64,000 nt of DNA from Shinella zoogloeoides (GTDB lineage Bacteria; Pseudomonadota; Alphaproteobacteria; Rhizobiales; Rhizobiaceae), in contig NZ_CP131131.1 of assembly GCF_033705735.1 (NCBI RefSeq), positions 1,054,001 to 1,118,000 on the forward strand, given 5' to 3'. Positions within the stretch are counted from its first letter, which is position 1, and each line of letters begins with the position of its first letter. The notes below the pieces were generated by a model. The model was not told the DNA's origin. It searched no databases and saw nothing but the letters and a program-made list of their open reading frames with translations. The position numbers and the translations under genes were made by a program. Below are positions 55,483 to 64,000 of the stretch, in pieces.

Positions 55483-56126
55483 GCGCGGTCTCCGACCACG
55501 CCCTGCTGATGGACCGGATCTACCGCTGGCAGCGGCGGTTCGGCATCTATGACGCGACGCGCAAATATTACCTGCTCGGCCGCGACCCGATGCTTGCCGA
55601 CGTCCGCCCAAAGCCCGGCGGCGCGGTGCTGGAAATCGGCTGCGGCACCGGCCGCAATCTGGTGAAGGCCGCGATGCTCTACCCCGAAGCCCGCTTCCAC
55701 GGCATCGACATTTCGCAGGAAATGCTCGCGGCTGCGGAAAAGGCGATCGAGGGCGCCGGATTGGGTGACAGGGTCCGGCTGGCGAAGGCCGATGCCGCTG
55801 CCTTCGATCCGCAATCGGCCTTCGGTGAGAAGGGTTACGACCGAATCTTCATTTCCTACGCCGTCTCGATGATCCCGCAGTGGCGACAGGTCGTGGCGGA
55901 GGCGATGACGCGCCTTGTCCCGGGCGGCGAGCTGCACATAGCGGATTTCGGCGATATGCGAGGCCTGCCACAATGGTTCGGCCGCGCCATGATCCGCTGG
56001 CTCGGCTGGCATCACGTGACGCCGCGCACCGATCTCTTCACCGTCGCCGCCGAACAGGGCGGACGCAGCGTGGAGAAGCGGCTTCACCGCGGCTTTTCGT
56101 GGATCGCCATCATCCGGAAAGATTGA
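55479..56126 (+). CDS. btaB: Diacylglyceryl homoserine N-methyltransferase
   Basis: This 215-residue class I SAM methyltransferase has motif I AVLEIGCGTGRNLVKAA and then FHGIDISQEMLAAAEKA. BtaB adds three methyl groups to the BtaA product to give DGTS at the inner membrane. It is translationally coupled to btaA and ends the operon; the next gene runs toward it. Confidence 0.88.
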   Translation: MSAVSDHALLMDRIYRWQRRFGIYDATRKYYLLGRDPMLADVRPKPGGAVLEIGCGTGRNLVKAAMLYPEARFHGIDISQEMLAAAEKAIEGAGLGDRVRLAKADAAAFDPQSAFGEKGYDRIFISYAVSMIPQWRQVVAEAMTRLVPGGELHIADFGDMRGLPQWFGRAMIRWLGWHHVTPRTDLFTVAAEQGGRSVEKRLHRGFSWIAIIRKD

Positions 56127-56169
56127 AGGCGGACGCTCCCGGTGCGTTCGGACCGGGAGCGGTATTGTC

Positions 56170-57342
56170 CTACTTGCGCAGGAAGTCCTTGAGGCGCTCG
56201 AGGCCGTCGACGAGCTTTTCTTCCGAGACGGCATGGCACCAGCGCAGCCAGCCCTCGCCCTCTGCGCCGAAGGCGGCGCCCGGCGCAAGGCCGAGGCCCA
56301 CTTCCCGCACCAGCCGCTGCGCCAGCTCCAGCGAATTCTCGTAGCCTTCGATGCGAAGGAAGGCGTACATGGCTCCACCGGCTTCCGGCACGCTTACGCG
56401 GTTCATGCCGCGCAAACCCTCGACGAGGAGCGCGCGGGTCCTGGCGAGATGGGCGCGCAGGCGCTGGACCTCCGCCTCCCCTTCACGGATCGCGATGGTC
56501 GCGGCCCGCTGGGTCGGCTCGAAGATGCAGGAGAAGTTGTACTCGACCAGCTTGGTCGCATCCGCGATCAGCGCGTGCGGAACGACCATCCAGCCGACGC
56601 GCCAGCCGGTCATCGACCAGGCCTTGGAGAAACTGTTGACCGCGAGGATCCGGTCGCCTTCCTGATAGTGCCGCAGGAAGGACGGGGCGAAGGACTGCGC
56701 GGCATCGTAGACCAGACGCTGGTAGACCTCGTCGGCGAGGATCCAGATGCCGTGCTTGCGGCAATGGGCGAGGATGGCGCGGATGCTCTCGTCATCGATC
56801 GTCCAGCCCGTCGGGTTGTTGGGCGAATTGATGATGACCATGCGCGTGTCTGGCGTCAGCGCGGCGAGCAGCTTGTCCACGTCGAGCGACCAGCGGCCGT
56901 CATCGACTGAGAGCGCGACGCGCTCGACATTCGCGCCGAGGATGAGCGGCGCCTCGCTGATATTCGGCCAGAGCGGCGTCACCGCCACCACGCGGTCGCC
57001 CGGCGACAGGACGAGCTGCAGGGCGATCTGCAGGCCGCTCATGCCCGAACCGACGGCGATCACCCGGTCGGCGGAAATGCTGCAGCCGAGAAGTGCGCTC
57101 TGGTAGGCCGCGATGGCCTCGCGCAGATAGGGCCGGCCGAGGTTCTGGGAATAGAACGTCTCGCCTTTCAGGAGAGAATCCGCCGCCGCATCGCGGATGA
57201 ACTGCGGCGTGGGCGTGTCGGATTCGCCGAACCAGAATGGCAGGACATTGGATGCCCCCATCGCGGCATTCGCGACCTCGCGGATGAGCGAACTGGAGAG
57301 CGCGCGGACAGCAGGCCGCGCTTCGACAGCGGTGTCAATCAT
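56170..57342 (-). CDS. PLP-dependent class I/II aminotransferase
   Basis: This 390-residue fold-type I aminotransferase has the PLP lysine in VNSFSKAWSMTGWRVGW, NSPNNPTGW around the cofactor pyridine, and ILADEVYQRLVYD. It is the last gene of a leftward operon with a polar amino-acid ABC importer, 30 bases after the ATPase gene. It probably deaminates the imported amino acid, but the substrate is not evident. Cysteine-lyase-like or aspartate-type activities are alternatives within the family. Confidence 0.82.
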   Translation of the reverse strand: MIDTAVEARPAVRALSSSLIREVANAAMGASNVLPFWFGESDTPTPQFIRDAAADSLLKGETFYSQNLGRPYLREAIAAYQSALLGCSISADRVIAVGSGMSGLQIALQLVLSPGDRVVAVTPLWPNISEAPLILGANVERVALSVDDGRWSLDVDKLLAALTPDTRMVIINSPNNPTGWTIDDESIRAILAHCRKHGIWILADEVYQRLVYDAAQSFAPSFLRHYQEGDRILAVNSFSKAWSMTGWRVGWMVVPHALIADATKLVEYNFSCIFEPTQRAATIAIREGEAEVQRLRAHLARTRALLVEGLRGMNRVSVPEAGGAMYAFLRIEGYENSLELAQRLVREVGLGLAPGAAFGAEGEGWLRWCHAVSEEKLVDGLERLKDFLRK

Positions 57343-57372
57343 CGTGCGTGACTTTCGTTTATACGTTTTGAA

Positions 57373-58146
57373 TCAGCCGGCAGCGCCATGCATGATGGAG
57401 CTGAGGAAGGCCTTGGCGCGCTCGGTCTGCGGCATGTCGAACAGTGCATCGGGCGCGTTCTGCTCGATGATCTGGCCGCTTTCCATGAAGACGACGCGGT
57501 GCGCGACGCGGCGGGCAAAGCCCATTTCGTGCGTCACGACAAGCATGGTGACGCCCGTCGCCGCAAGGCTCTGCATGACGTCGAGCACCTCGCCGACCAT
57601 TTCCGGATCGAGCGCCGAGGTCGGCTCGTCGAAAAGCAGGACCGCCGGTTCCATGGCGAGCGCGCGGGCAATCGCCACGCGCTGCTGCTGGCCGCCCGAA
57701 AGCTGGTCGGGGAACTTTTCCATATGCGCGCCGAGGCCGACGCGCTCCAGAAGCTGGCGGGCGCGCTTTTCGGCTTCCGCCTTGGCGATGCCGCGCACGC
57801 GGATCGGCGCGATGGCGACGTTGCGCAGCGCCGTCATATGCGGGAAGAGGTTGAACTGCTGGAAGACCATGCCGACTTCGGCGCGCACCAGCGCAAGGTT
57901 CTTGCCCTGCTCCACCTTCACGCCGTCGACGACGATCTCGCCGGAGGAGATGGTCTCGAGACGGTTGATGCAGCGGATCAGCGTCGACTTGCCCGAGCCC
58001 GACGGCCCGATGATGGCGACCACCTCGCCGCGCTTGACTTCGAGGTTGACGCCTTGCAGCGCGTGGAAGGTGCCGTAGTGCTTTTCGACATTGCGCATCG
58101 CAATGATCGGGTCGGCGCTCGAAGGCGCAGGCGTATTCTGGCTCAT
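57373..58146 (-). CDS. Polar amino-acid ABC transporter ATPase
   Basis: This 257-residue ATPase of the GlnQ/HisP family has GPSGSGKSTLIRCIN (Walker A), QQFNLFPHMTAL, LSGGQQQRVAIARAL (signature) and LLFDEPTSALDPE (Walker B). It energises the permease encoded 34 bases upstream. Confidence 0.9.
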   Translation of the reverse strand: MSQNTPAPSSADPIIAMRNVEKHYGTFHALQGVNLEVKRGEVVAIIGPSGSGKSTLIRCINRLETISSGEIVVDGVKVEQGKNLALVRAEVGMVFQQFNLFPHMTALRNVAIAPIRVRGIAKAEAEKRARQLLERVGLGAHMEKFPDQLSGGQQQRVAIARALAMEPAVLLFDEPTSALDPEMVGEVLDVMQSLAATGVTMLVVTHEMGFARRVAHRVVFMESGQIIEQNAPDALFDMPQTERAKAFLSSIMHGAAG

Positions 58147-58180
58147 GTCGGTTGCTCCGAAAAGGCTGCGGGCGCACCCA

Positions 58181-58849
58181 TCAGCGCGAGGGCTTCTTGC
58201 GGGCTTCCAGGAAGCTGACCAGGCGCACCAGCGGTAGGAGAAGGATCAGGTACAGCAGCGCGGCGCCGACGAGGGGCGACGGATTGGCGTAGAAGGCCTG
58301 CGTCTGCGTTGCCTGCTTGAGAAGGTCGGGCATGGCGACGACCGAGCCGAGCGCGGTATCCTTGATCAGGCCGATGGACACGCCCGTGGTCGGCGGTACG
58401 ACGAGACGCATCGCCTGCGGCAGGATGATGTCGGACATCATGCGCGGCCAGCCGAAACCGAGCGACTGCGCGGCCTCGAACTGCCCCTTCGGCACGGCCT
58501 CGATGCCGGCGCGGAAGGTTTCGGCCATATAGGCCGAGGCAACCGCCGAAAGCGCCGCTGCCGCCGCCCAGAAGGAGGACAGGCGGATGCCGACGAACGG
58601 CAGGGCATAATAGACGAGGATCAACAGCACCAGCAGCGGAACCGCGCGGAACAGGTCGATGTAACAGATGGACAGCCAGCGCAGCGGGGTCGGCGCGTAA
58701 AGACGAACCAGAACCAGCAGAAGGCCGAGCGCCAGAGAAATCACAAGGCTCACCGCGCCGAGCTGAACCGTCAGCCAGAAGCCCTTGAGCAACAGCGGCG
58801 CCGCCTGGATCAGCACGTCGATGTTGAAGAATGTCGTGAACAGATCCAT
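58181..58849 (-). CDS. Polar amino-acid ABC transporter permease
   Basis: This 222-residue HisM/GlnP-type permease has about five helices and the inner-membrane EAA loop MAETFRAGIEAVPKGQFEAA. Only one permease gene is present, so the channel is presumably a homodimer. ATG 58849 follows GAGGGATCGC and is preferred to the longer frame from 58888. It lies between the binding-protein and ATPase genes. Confidence 0.88.
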   Translation of the reverse strand: MDLFTTFFNIDVLIQAAPLLLKGFWLTVQLGAVSLVISLALGLLLVLVRLYAPTPLRWLSICYIDLFRAVPLLVLLILVYYALPFVGIRLSSFWAAAAALSAVASAYMAETFRAGIEAVPKGQFEAAQSLGFGWPRMMSDIILPQAMRLVVPPTTGVSIGLIKDTALGSVVAMPDLLKQATQTQAFYANPSPLVGAALLYLILLLPLVRLVSFLEARKKPSR

Positions 58850-58919
58850 GCGATCCCTCGATGGAGTGTTCGGCCCGGACGCATCCAAGCCGAACGTTGA
58901 TTAGGAGTGGACGGGAGGC

Positions 58920-59699
58920 TTAGCGCCCCGGAATCGGCTGAACCGTAATGGTGCTCGAATCGGCGGCGGCGTCGATGCCGAACCACTTCTTGTGCAGTTC
59001 CGCCAGCTTGCCGTCCTTCTTCAGGTCGGTGATGATGCCGTCGACCTGCTCCAGAAGCGGGCTGTCCTTCGGCAGCATCAGGCCGAACTGTTCCTGCGTC
59101 GGAATGGTCGCGACGATGGCGAACTGCGGCTTGTCCTTGATGTAATAGGCATCGATCGGGCAATCGTGCACGAGGCCGTCGATACGGCCCGTCGCGATGT
59201 CCAGCATCGGGTCCTGATTGCCGTCGTAGCGGTTGACCGAGCCGATCTTCAGCTTGCCTTCGTTCTCATTGGCCCACATCTCGCCGGTCGTGCCGGTGAT
59301 GACGGCGAGCGCCTTGCCTTCGAGGCCCTCGACACCCTTGATGCCGCTGGCCGACGCGACCGTCAGGCACTGGTTGGCATCGTAGAAGGGCTGCGTGAAC
59401 GAAACGGCTTCGAGACGCTTCGGCGTGATGGTGATGGAGCCGATGGCGATATCCGAACGGCTCGACTGAACGGCCGCGAACAGGCTCTGGAACGGCATTT
59501 CCTGGAATTCGACCGTCTTGCCGAGCTTTTCGCCGACGAGGTTCAGGAGGTCGACTTCGAAGCCCATCAGGGTGCCGGCGCCGTCCTGGAATTCGAAGGG
59601 CGGGTTGGCGATGTTGGTCGCGACATTGATGTTGTCGGCATGGGCGACGGTTGCACCGACGACGAAGAAGGCCGATGCGAGCAGAGACTTGAGTTTCAT
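58920..59699 (-). CDS. Polar amino-acid ABC transporter binding protein
   Basis: This 259-residue periplasmic protein of the HisJ/SBP_bac_3 family has a signal peptide ending ATVAHA. The mature part starts DNINVATNIANPPFEF and includes GTLMGFEVDLLNLVGEKLG and DIAIGSITITPKRLEAVSF. GGGAGGA stands before ATG 59699. The ligand is likely an amino acid or opine-like compound. It diverges from the GntR gene across a 242-bp gap. Confidence 0.88.
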   Translation of the reverse strand: MKLKSLLASAFFVVGATVAHADNINVATNIANPPFEFQDGAGTLMGFEVDLLNLVGEKLGKTVEFQEMPFQSLFAAVQSSRSDIAIGSITITPKRLEAVSFTQPFYDANQCLTVASASGIKGVEGLEGKALAVITGTTGEMWANENEGKLKIGSVNRYDGNQDPMLDIATGRIDGLVHDCPIDAYYIKDKPQFAIVATIPTQEQFGLMLPKDSPLLEQVDGIITDLKKDGKLAELHKKWFGIDAAADSSTITVQPIPGR

Positions 59700-59890
59700 G
59701 GGGTCCTCCCGAGATTGACGTCCGCTGTCTACCAGATGCCGGCATGCCCAAATATCCTCTCGCGGGGGGACAAGCCGAGCGAAAGCCCGTGAGCCGGCGG
59801 CAGCGTTGCGGCGCATGATTGCCATGGACCGGCCCCTTACGCCTGAAACGCGGAAAGAGGAAGACAGCCGTTCAATCAGACTTGTCGATT

Positions 59891-59907
59891 TTATCATCTG
59901 ATGATAA
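59891..59907. promoter_or_regulatory. 17-bp palindrome, candidate operator for the GntR gene
   Basis: TTATCATC-T-GATGATAA is a perfect inverted repeat 34 bp before the GntR start codon. Its size and symmetry fit a FadR-family dimer site. It probably autoregulates the gene and may also repress the divergent ABC operon. Confidence 0.65.
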
Positions 59908-59941
59908 CTGGAAGCCATCATATTATTCACAGGAACGGCGA

Positions 59942-60649
59942 ATGGCCCGGGAAAAGCGCGCGGACGAGGTGTTGGACTGGCTGGGAACGGCGATCGCCCG
60001 CGGCGACTATCCCGTCGGCCAGACGATCCCGACCGAGCCGGAACTGATGGAGCTTTGCGATGTCGGCCGCTCGACGGTGCGCGAGGCAATCCGCGTGCTC
60101 GGCAGCCTCGGGGTCGTGGAGACGGCCTTGCGCCGCGGGACCGTGGTGACGGAGCGCGCGCGCTGGAACGTCCTCAACCGCGATGTGCTGCGCTGGGTGA
60201 TGGCGAGCCGCGGCCATGCGGCCGATCTCATGTCGGCGATCAACGAGGCCCGCCTCGTCTTCGAGCCCGCCGCCGCGGCCCTCGTTGCCGAGCGGGCGGA
60301 CCGGATGCAGATCATCGCCATCGAGACCGCCTTCGCGCGCATGGAGGCGGCAGCGGCGACCGGCGACACCACAGCAGCCATCACGGCCGACCGGGCCTTC
60401 CACCTCGCCATCCTGAGCGCGACCGGCAATCCCATTCTCGAAGCCTTCGATTCCGCCATCGACGGGATTCTCGGCATCCTGTTCTCGGTGGCGGCCAACC
60501 ACATGGAAAACTACCGGGCCAACCTTTCCAACCACCTGGCCATCATCGAGGCGATCCGCCAGCGCGATGCCGAGGCGGCGCGCGCGGCCATGACCGCCAC
60601 CATCACCTTCACCACCCGCCGCATGAAGGAGGCAGGCCTCGTCGGCTGA
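59942..60649 (+). CDS. GntR/FadR-family regulator
   Basis: This 235-residue regulator has an N-terminal winged helix (IPTEPELMELCDVGRSTVREAI) and an FCD domain with FHLAILSATGNPILEAF and NHLAIIEAIRQRD. ATG 59942 follows AGGAACGG and lies 34 bp after a perfect palindrome. It heads a rightward set with a cupin and an SDR and diverges from the amino-acid ABC-aminotransferase operon, so it may control both. Confidence 0.87.
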   Translation: MAREKRADEVLDWLGTAIARGDYPVGQTIPTEPELMELCDVGRSTVREAIRVLGSLGVVETALRRGTVVTERARWNVLNRDVLRWVMASRGHAADLMSAINEARLVFEPAAAALVAERADRMQIIAIETAFARMEAAAATGDTTAAITADRAFHLAILSATGNPILEAFDSAIDGILGILFSVAANHMENYRANLSNHLAIIEAIRQRDAEAARAAMTATITFTTRRMKEAGLVG

Positions 60650-60701
60650 TCCCAAGTCCCGAGCCCATGCGGCCTCACCGAACCAACCAAGGAGTAAGCG
60701 C

Positions 60702-61199
60702 GTGTATACAAACATGAAGGGGTCGACCCACGTCCTCGCCCCGAGCGAAATCGCCCTCAAGGCCATTCCCGACGACGATCGCGTCTGGGTTCCCCAGGCG
60801 CCGAACGTCTTCTTCCGCCCGATGTTCCTCAACACGCTGACCGGCCAGTGGTGCAACCTGCTCAAGGTCACGCGCTCGGGCATCTTGTCGCGCCACCTGC
60901 ATCCTGCCCCGGTCTTCGGCATGGTGCTGAAGGGCAAGTGGCACTATTTCGAGCACGACTGGGTCGCCGAGGAAGGCTCCTTCGTCTACGAGCCGCCGGG
61001 CGAGATCCACACGCTCAACGTTCCGGAAGACTGCGACGAGATGATCACCTTCTTCAATATCTCGGGCTGCATGGTCTACCTCAACGAGGAGAACAAGCAG
61101 ATCGGCTACGAGGACGTCTTCACCAAGATCGACATGTGTCGTGCGCATTATGAGAAAGTCGGGCTCGGAGCGGATTATGTCGACCAGTTCATCCGCTGA
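60702..61199 (+). CDS. Cupin-domain protein (2,4'-dihydroxyacetophenone dioxygenase family)
   Basis: This 165-residue single-domain cupin has likely metal ligands H65 and H67 (SRHLHPAP), an acidic residue near E84 (YFEHDW) and H103 (GEIHTL). Members of this family are annotated as dihydroxyacetophenone dioxygenases, but few are tested. The GTG start at 60702 has AAGGAG 7 bases upstream. It overlaps the SDR gene by 23 bases, so the two are likely to act together. The substrate is unknown. Confidence 0.75.
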   Translation: MYTNMKGSTHVLAPSEIALKAIPDDDRVWVPQAPNVFFRPMFLNTLTGQWCNLLKVTRSGILSRHLHPAPVFGMVLKGKWHYFEHDWVAEEGSFVYEPPGEIHTLNVPEDCDEMITFFNISGCMVYLNEENKQIGYEDVFTKIDMCRAHYEKVGLGADYVDQFIR

Positions 61200-61932
61200 T
61201 TGGGCCGCGGGCTGGCTCGAGGGCCGCACGGTCCTGGTGACCGGTGGCACGGGCGGCATTGGCGGGGCGCTCGCGGAAGCCTTCCGCGATGCCGGCGCCC
61301 ATGTCGTCGCCACCGGCGCGACGGAGCGTGAAGTCGCGGAAGCCGACGCGCGGGAAAGCGCGTCCGGCATCGTCCACCGCCTCCTCGACGTGCGCAGCAC
61401 CGAGGCGGTGCGCAGCTTCGTCTCCGCCTTCGAGGCCCTCGACGTCGTGGTCAATTGCGCCGGCATCATCCGCCGGGGCGAGGAGCTGGACGCGGAGGTC
61501 TTCGAGAAGGTCGTCGACATCAACCTCAACGGCTCGATGCGCGTGTGCGAGGCGGCCGCGCCGCTTCTCGAAAGGTCCGGCGGGTCGATCATCAACATCG
61601 CCTCGATGCTCAGCTTCTTCGGCGGCGGGCTGGTTCCGGGCTATTCCTCCTCCAAGGGCGGCATTGCACAGTTGACGAAGTCCCTCGCAATCGCCTATGC
61701 CCCCAAGGGCATCCGGGTGAACGCCATCGCGCCGGGCTGGATCGCAACCCCGTTGACCGTCGCCCTGCAGAACGACCCGTCACGCGCCGGGCCGATCCTT
61801 TCCCGCACACCGATGGCCCGCTGGGGGCGCCCCGAGGATCTGCGCGGCATCGCGCTCTTCCTTGCCGGCCCCCATGCCGGGTTCATTACCGGAAGCGTTA
61901 TTCCCGTGGACGGCGGTTACTCGATCAGCTGA
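61177..61932 (+). CDS. SDR-family oxidoreductase
   Basis: This 251-residue classical short-chain dehydrogenase has VLVTGGTGGIGGALAEAF (cofactor), VNCAGII, S/Y/K active residues in IASM and GYSSSKGG (where the usual tyrosine position reads Y in PGYSSSK), and PGWIATPLT. The first 23 bases lie inside the cupin gene; GGAG precedes ATG 61177. Likely NAD(P)-dependent oxidation or reduction of a small hydroxy compound. The pairing with the cupin suggests one short pathway. Confidence 0.83.
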   Translation: MSTSSSADWAAGWLEGRTVLVTGGTGGIGGALAEAFRDAGAHVVATGATEREVAEADARESASGIVHRLLDVRSTEAVRSFVSAFEALDVVVNCAGIIRRGEELDAEVFEKVVDINLNGSMRVCEAAAPLLERSGGSIINIASMLSFFGGGLVPGYSSSKGGIAQLTKSLAIAYAPKGIRVNAIAPGWIATPLTVALQNDPSRAGPILSRTPMARWGRPEDLRGIALFLAGPHAGFITGSVIPVDGGYSIS

Positions 61933-61968
61933 TCCGATCGAACCGACGTTCGAGATAAGGAGACGTGC

Positions 61969-62844
61969 ATGTCCTTGTCCGATAACGCCCCTGCGACACG
62001 CTTGGCGATCCCCGAGCGTGTCCGCCCTCCGACGACGCGCCGGTCGGACGACGCTCTGGCGCGCCTCATCCAGGCTTCCGAGCGGCCCGAATTCGACCGC
62101 CACCTGACAGAGACCCTGCAGGAGCTGATCTCCTTCGACCTCGCGATGATCTCGCTCTACCGGGACAATACGCTGGTGGAAGTCAGCAGTCGCTCTGCGC
62201 CCGAACGGATTCATGAAGACGTGCTCGGCTCGTACCTGAAGCACACCTTCACGCACAGTCCGTTCTTCCAGATGCACCGCCGCAAGATGAAGAGTGGTTT
62301 CTACCTGATGGAGAAGCTCGCGCGCACGCCGCAGCTTCGCAAACCCTCCTCGGCCGCGGAAATGCTGGAGATCGACGATGGCGAGGAGATCGGCTATCTC
62401 ACGGCCGGCTGGCCCAAGCGCCTGAAGGAGATGGACCTCGCCCTTCGCCTCTCGGACCAGTACACGGTGCAGGTTGCCCTCTATCGCAGCGGCAACCGCG
62501 GCTTCAGCCAGGCCGACCTCGCTTCCGTCGAGCCCATCTACGCCTCCATGCTGGCCGTCTGCAAACAGCATTGGGACAAGCGCGTAAAGCACCTCGAAAC
62601 CGACGACGACCCGATCCGCAGCGGGCTGCGGCGGCTCGGCTCGGCGGAGCTTTCCGCGCGGGAGCTGCAGATCATGCGCTCCCTGATCGCCGGCCTTTCG
62701 GAAAAGGAAATCGCCGAGGAGCTGGACGTCAGCACCGAGACCGTGAAGACGCACCGCAAGCGCGCCTACCAGAAGCTGGACGTCTCCTCACGCATCGAAC
62801 TCATGGCACGGCTGCTCGGCCTCGACAGGTCGCAGCGCATCTGA
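61969..62844 (+). CDS. LuxR-type transcription regulator
   Basis: This 291-residue regulator has a C-terminal LuxR/NarL helix-turn-helix (LSARELQIMRSLIAGLSEKEIAEEL, split at about residues 222-246, then VKTHRKRAYQKL). The N-terminal ~200 residues lack an obvious autoinducer-binding or receiver domain. The gene follows the SDR by 36 bases on the same strand. AAGGAGA precedes the ATG. The signal is unknown. Confidence 0.82.
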   Translation: MSLSDNAPATRLAIPERVRPPTTRRSDDALARLIQASERPEFDRHLTETLQELISFDLAMISLYRDNTLVEVSSRSAPERIHEDVLGSYLKHTFTHSPFFQMHRRKMKSGFYLMEKLARTPQLRKPSSAAEMLEIDDGEEIGYLTAGWPKRLKEMDLALRLSDQYTVQVALYRSGNRGFSQADLASVEPIYASMLAVCKQHWDKRVKHLETDDDPIRSGLRRLGSAELSARELQIMRSLIAGLSEKEIAEELDVSTETVKTHRKRAYQKLDVSSRIELMARLLGLDRSQRI

Positions 62845-62856
62845 GCCGGAATCGAA

Positions 62857-62893
62857 CGGCCCGCCCTCTTCGAAGCTCGATGAGGGCGGGCCG
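62857..62893. terminator. Probable bidirectional terminator
   Basis: CGGCCCGCCCTC (62857-62868) and GAGGGCGGGCCG (62882-62893) form a perfect 12-bp stem with a 13-base loop between the convergent LuxR and ilvE genes. There is no good T run on either strand. Confidence 0.5.
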
Positions 62894-62927
62894 GTTCAGA
62901 CTCTAGATAGCCACTCGCGCGGGCGGC

Positions 62928-64000
62928 TTACGCGCCTTCGATGGCGCGGACCCAATGGTGCCTGTCTTCGCGGGTGCCGCGCTGGATGCCGACCAGCGCC
63001 TCGCGCAGCTTGCCGGTGACCGGGCCGGTCTCGCCGTTACCGATCCGGAACTCGCCGCCGGAATGCTTGACCGTGCCGATGCCGGCGACGACCGCAGCCG
63101 TGCCGCAGGCGAAGGCTTCCGTCACCTTGCCGCTCTCGACGTCGGCCTTCCACTGATCGAAGGAATAACGCTCCTCATTGACGGTGAAGCCTTCCTCGCG
63201 CGCAAGCGCGACGAGGGACTTGCGCGTGATGCCGGGAAGGATGGTGCCGCCGAGCGGCGGCGTCGTGATGGAACCGTCCTGCATGACGAAGAAGACGTTC
63301 ATGCCGCCCAGTTCCTCGATCCAGCGATGCTCGGCGGCATCGAGGAAGACGACCTGGTCGCAGCCCTGCGCCGCCGCTTCCGACTGCGCGACGAGGCTTG
63401 CGGCATAGTTGCCGCCGCACTTGGCGGCGCCCGTGCCGCCAGCGGCCGCGCGGGTGTAGGTCTCGGAAACCCAGATCTTCACCGGCTTGGCGCCGCCCTT
63501 GAAATAGGGGCCGACCGGCGAAGCGATGACGCAGAAGATATATTCCTTCGACGGGCGAACGCCGAGGAAGGTCTCGCTGGCGAACATGAAGGGACGCAGG
63601 TAAAGGCTTCCCTCGCCTTCAGGAATCCACTTCGCGTCGATCCGCACCAGCGCCTCGACGGCGGCGAGGAAGTCCGCCTCCGGCAGTTCCGGCATCGCCA
63701 TGCGGCGGGCAGAGTCGTTGAAGCGGCGCGCGTTCTCTTCCGGGCGGAACAGGACCGCGCGGCCATCCGCCGTGCGATATGCCTTCATGCCTTCGAAGAT
63801 TTCCTGCGCATAGTGCAGGACGCTGCTGGCCGGATCGATCGGGAAGGGCGCGCGCGCCGTGATTTCGGCGCCATGCCAGCCCTTGTCCGCGCTCCACCGC
63901 ACGACGGCCATATGGTCGGAAAACAGCGTTCCGAAGCCCAGGTTTTCGAAGGCCTTGAGACGGCTTGCCTCGTCCATGGGATGGGCGTTCGGCTTGACGT
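62928..64000 (-). CDS. ilvE: Branched-chain amino acid aminotransferase (5' end outside window)
   Basis: This PLP fold-type IV aminotransferase catalyses the last step of Leu, Ile and Val synthesis. Motifs are HYAQEIFEGMKAYR, SLYLRPFMFA, GTGAAKCGGNYAASLVAQ with the PLP lysine, and ELGGMNVFFV. An ATG at 63977 would give 349 residues, but the same frame stays open to the window edge. The upstream residues VKPNAHP match the PNPNP-like start of full-length IlvE (about 365 residues), so the true start lies beyond 64000. Confidence 0.9.
   Translation of the reverse strand, partial: VKPNAHPMDEASRLKAFENLGFGTLFSDHMAVVRWSADKGWHGAEITARAPFPIDPASSVLHYAQEIFEGMKAYRTADGRAVLFRPEENARRFNDSARRMAMPELPEADFLAAVEALVRIDAKWIPEGEGSLYLRPFMFASETFLGVRPSKEYIFCVIASPVGPYFKGGAKPVKIWVSETYTRAAAGGTGAAKCGGNYAASLVAQSEAAAQGCDQVVFLDAAEHRWIEELGGMNVFFVMQDGSITTPPLGGTILPGITRKSLVALAREEGFTVNEERYSFDQWKADVESGKVTEAFACGTAAVVAGIGTVKHSGGEFRIGNGETGPVTGKLREALVGIQRGTREDRHHWVRAIEGA

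Overview
The window is GC-rich, densely packed chromosomal or megaplasmid DNA from an alphaproteobacterium, most likely a member of the Rhizobiaceae (Rhizobium, Ensifer or Shinella type). This is inferred from the erythritol locus, the betaine-lipid genes btaAB, the alphaproteobacterial NUDIX family, the ribose-type ABC cassettes with DUF2291 subunits and a rhizobial-style intergenic repeat. I see no rRNA, tRNA, transposase, prophage or CRISPR array. Both ends cut genes: a substrate-binding protein at the left and ilvE at the right.

1-4.5 kb: a two-component system diverges from an AfuA/FbpA-type binding protein, followed by a tyrosine-phosphatase-like protein and a NUDIX hydrolase. 4.6-13.8 kb: an amino-acid or amide catabolic island with an M20 deacylase, a MocR/EnuR-type regulator, EutA, an ectoine-hydrolase (DoeA/EutD) homologue, an M20D amidohydrolase, an Lrp/AsnC regulator, diaminopropionate ammonia-lyase and an M20C carbamoylase-like enzyme. 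It has the skeleton of an ectoine-utilization operon, but the last steps are replaced by enzymes suited to 2,3-diaminopropionate. 13.8-22 kb: a MarR-EmrA-EmrB efflux operon, an MFS exporter, a LOG-family protein, a GFA protein, an isoaspartyl methyltransferase/erythromycin-esterase fusion and a small conserved protein.

22-33.6 kb: a complete oxidative D-apiose pathway (apsD, apnL, apnO, oiaK, oiaX), a ribose-type ABC importer and a FadR-type GntR regulator. 33.9-39.9 kb: a second polyol module (DeoR regulator, FGGY kinase, GlpD-like dehydrogenase, DAK-type ketotetrose kinase). 40-52.3 kb: the erythritol locus, with the transporter genes running left (DUF2291-eryE-eryF-eryG) and eryA-B-C-D-R-H-I running right from a shared regulatory region of about 0.6 kb. 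By known biochemistry, erythritol enters as D-erythritol 1-phosphate (EryA), is oxidised (EryB), epimerised to L-erythrulose 1-phosphate (EryC) and isomerised by EryH and EryI to D-erythrose 4-phosphate. The OiaX decarboxylase product of the apiose route is the same L-erythrulose 1-phosphate, and the DAK kinase could supply it from free erythrulose, so three inputs meet at EryH/EryI.

52.5-64 kb: a PAS-GGDEF diguanylate cyclase, a hypothetical protein, btaAB for betaine lipid with a candidate Pho box, a polar amino-acid ABC importer in an operon with an aminotransferase, a divergent GntR-cupin-SDR group, a LuxR-type regulator and ilvE.
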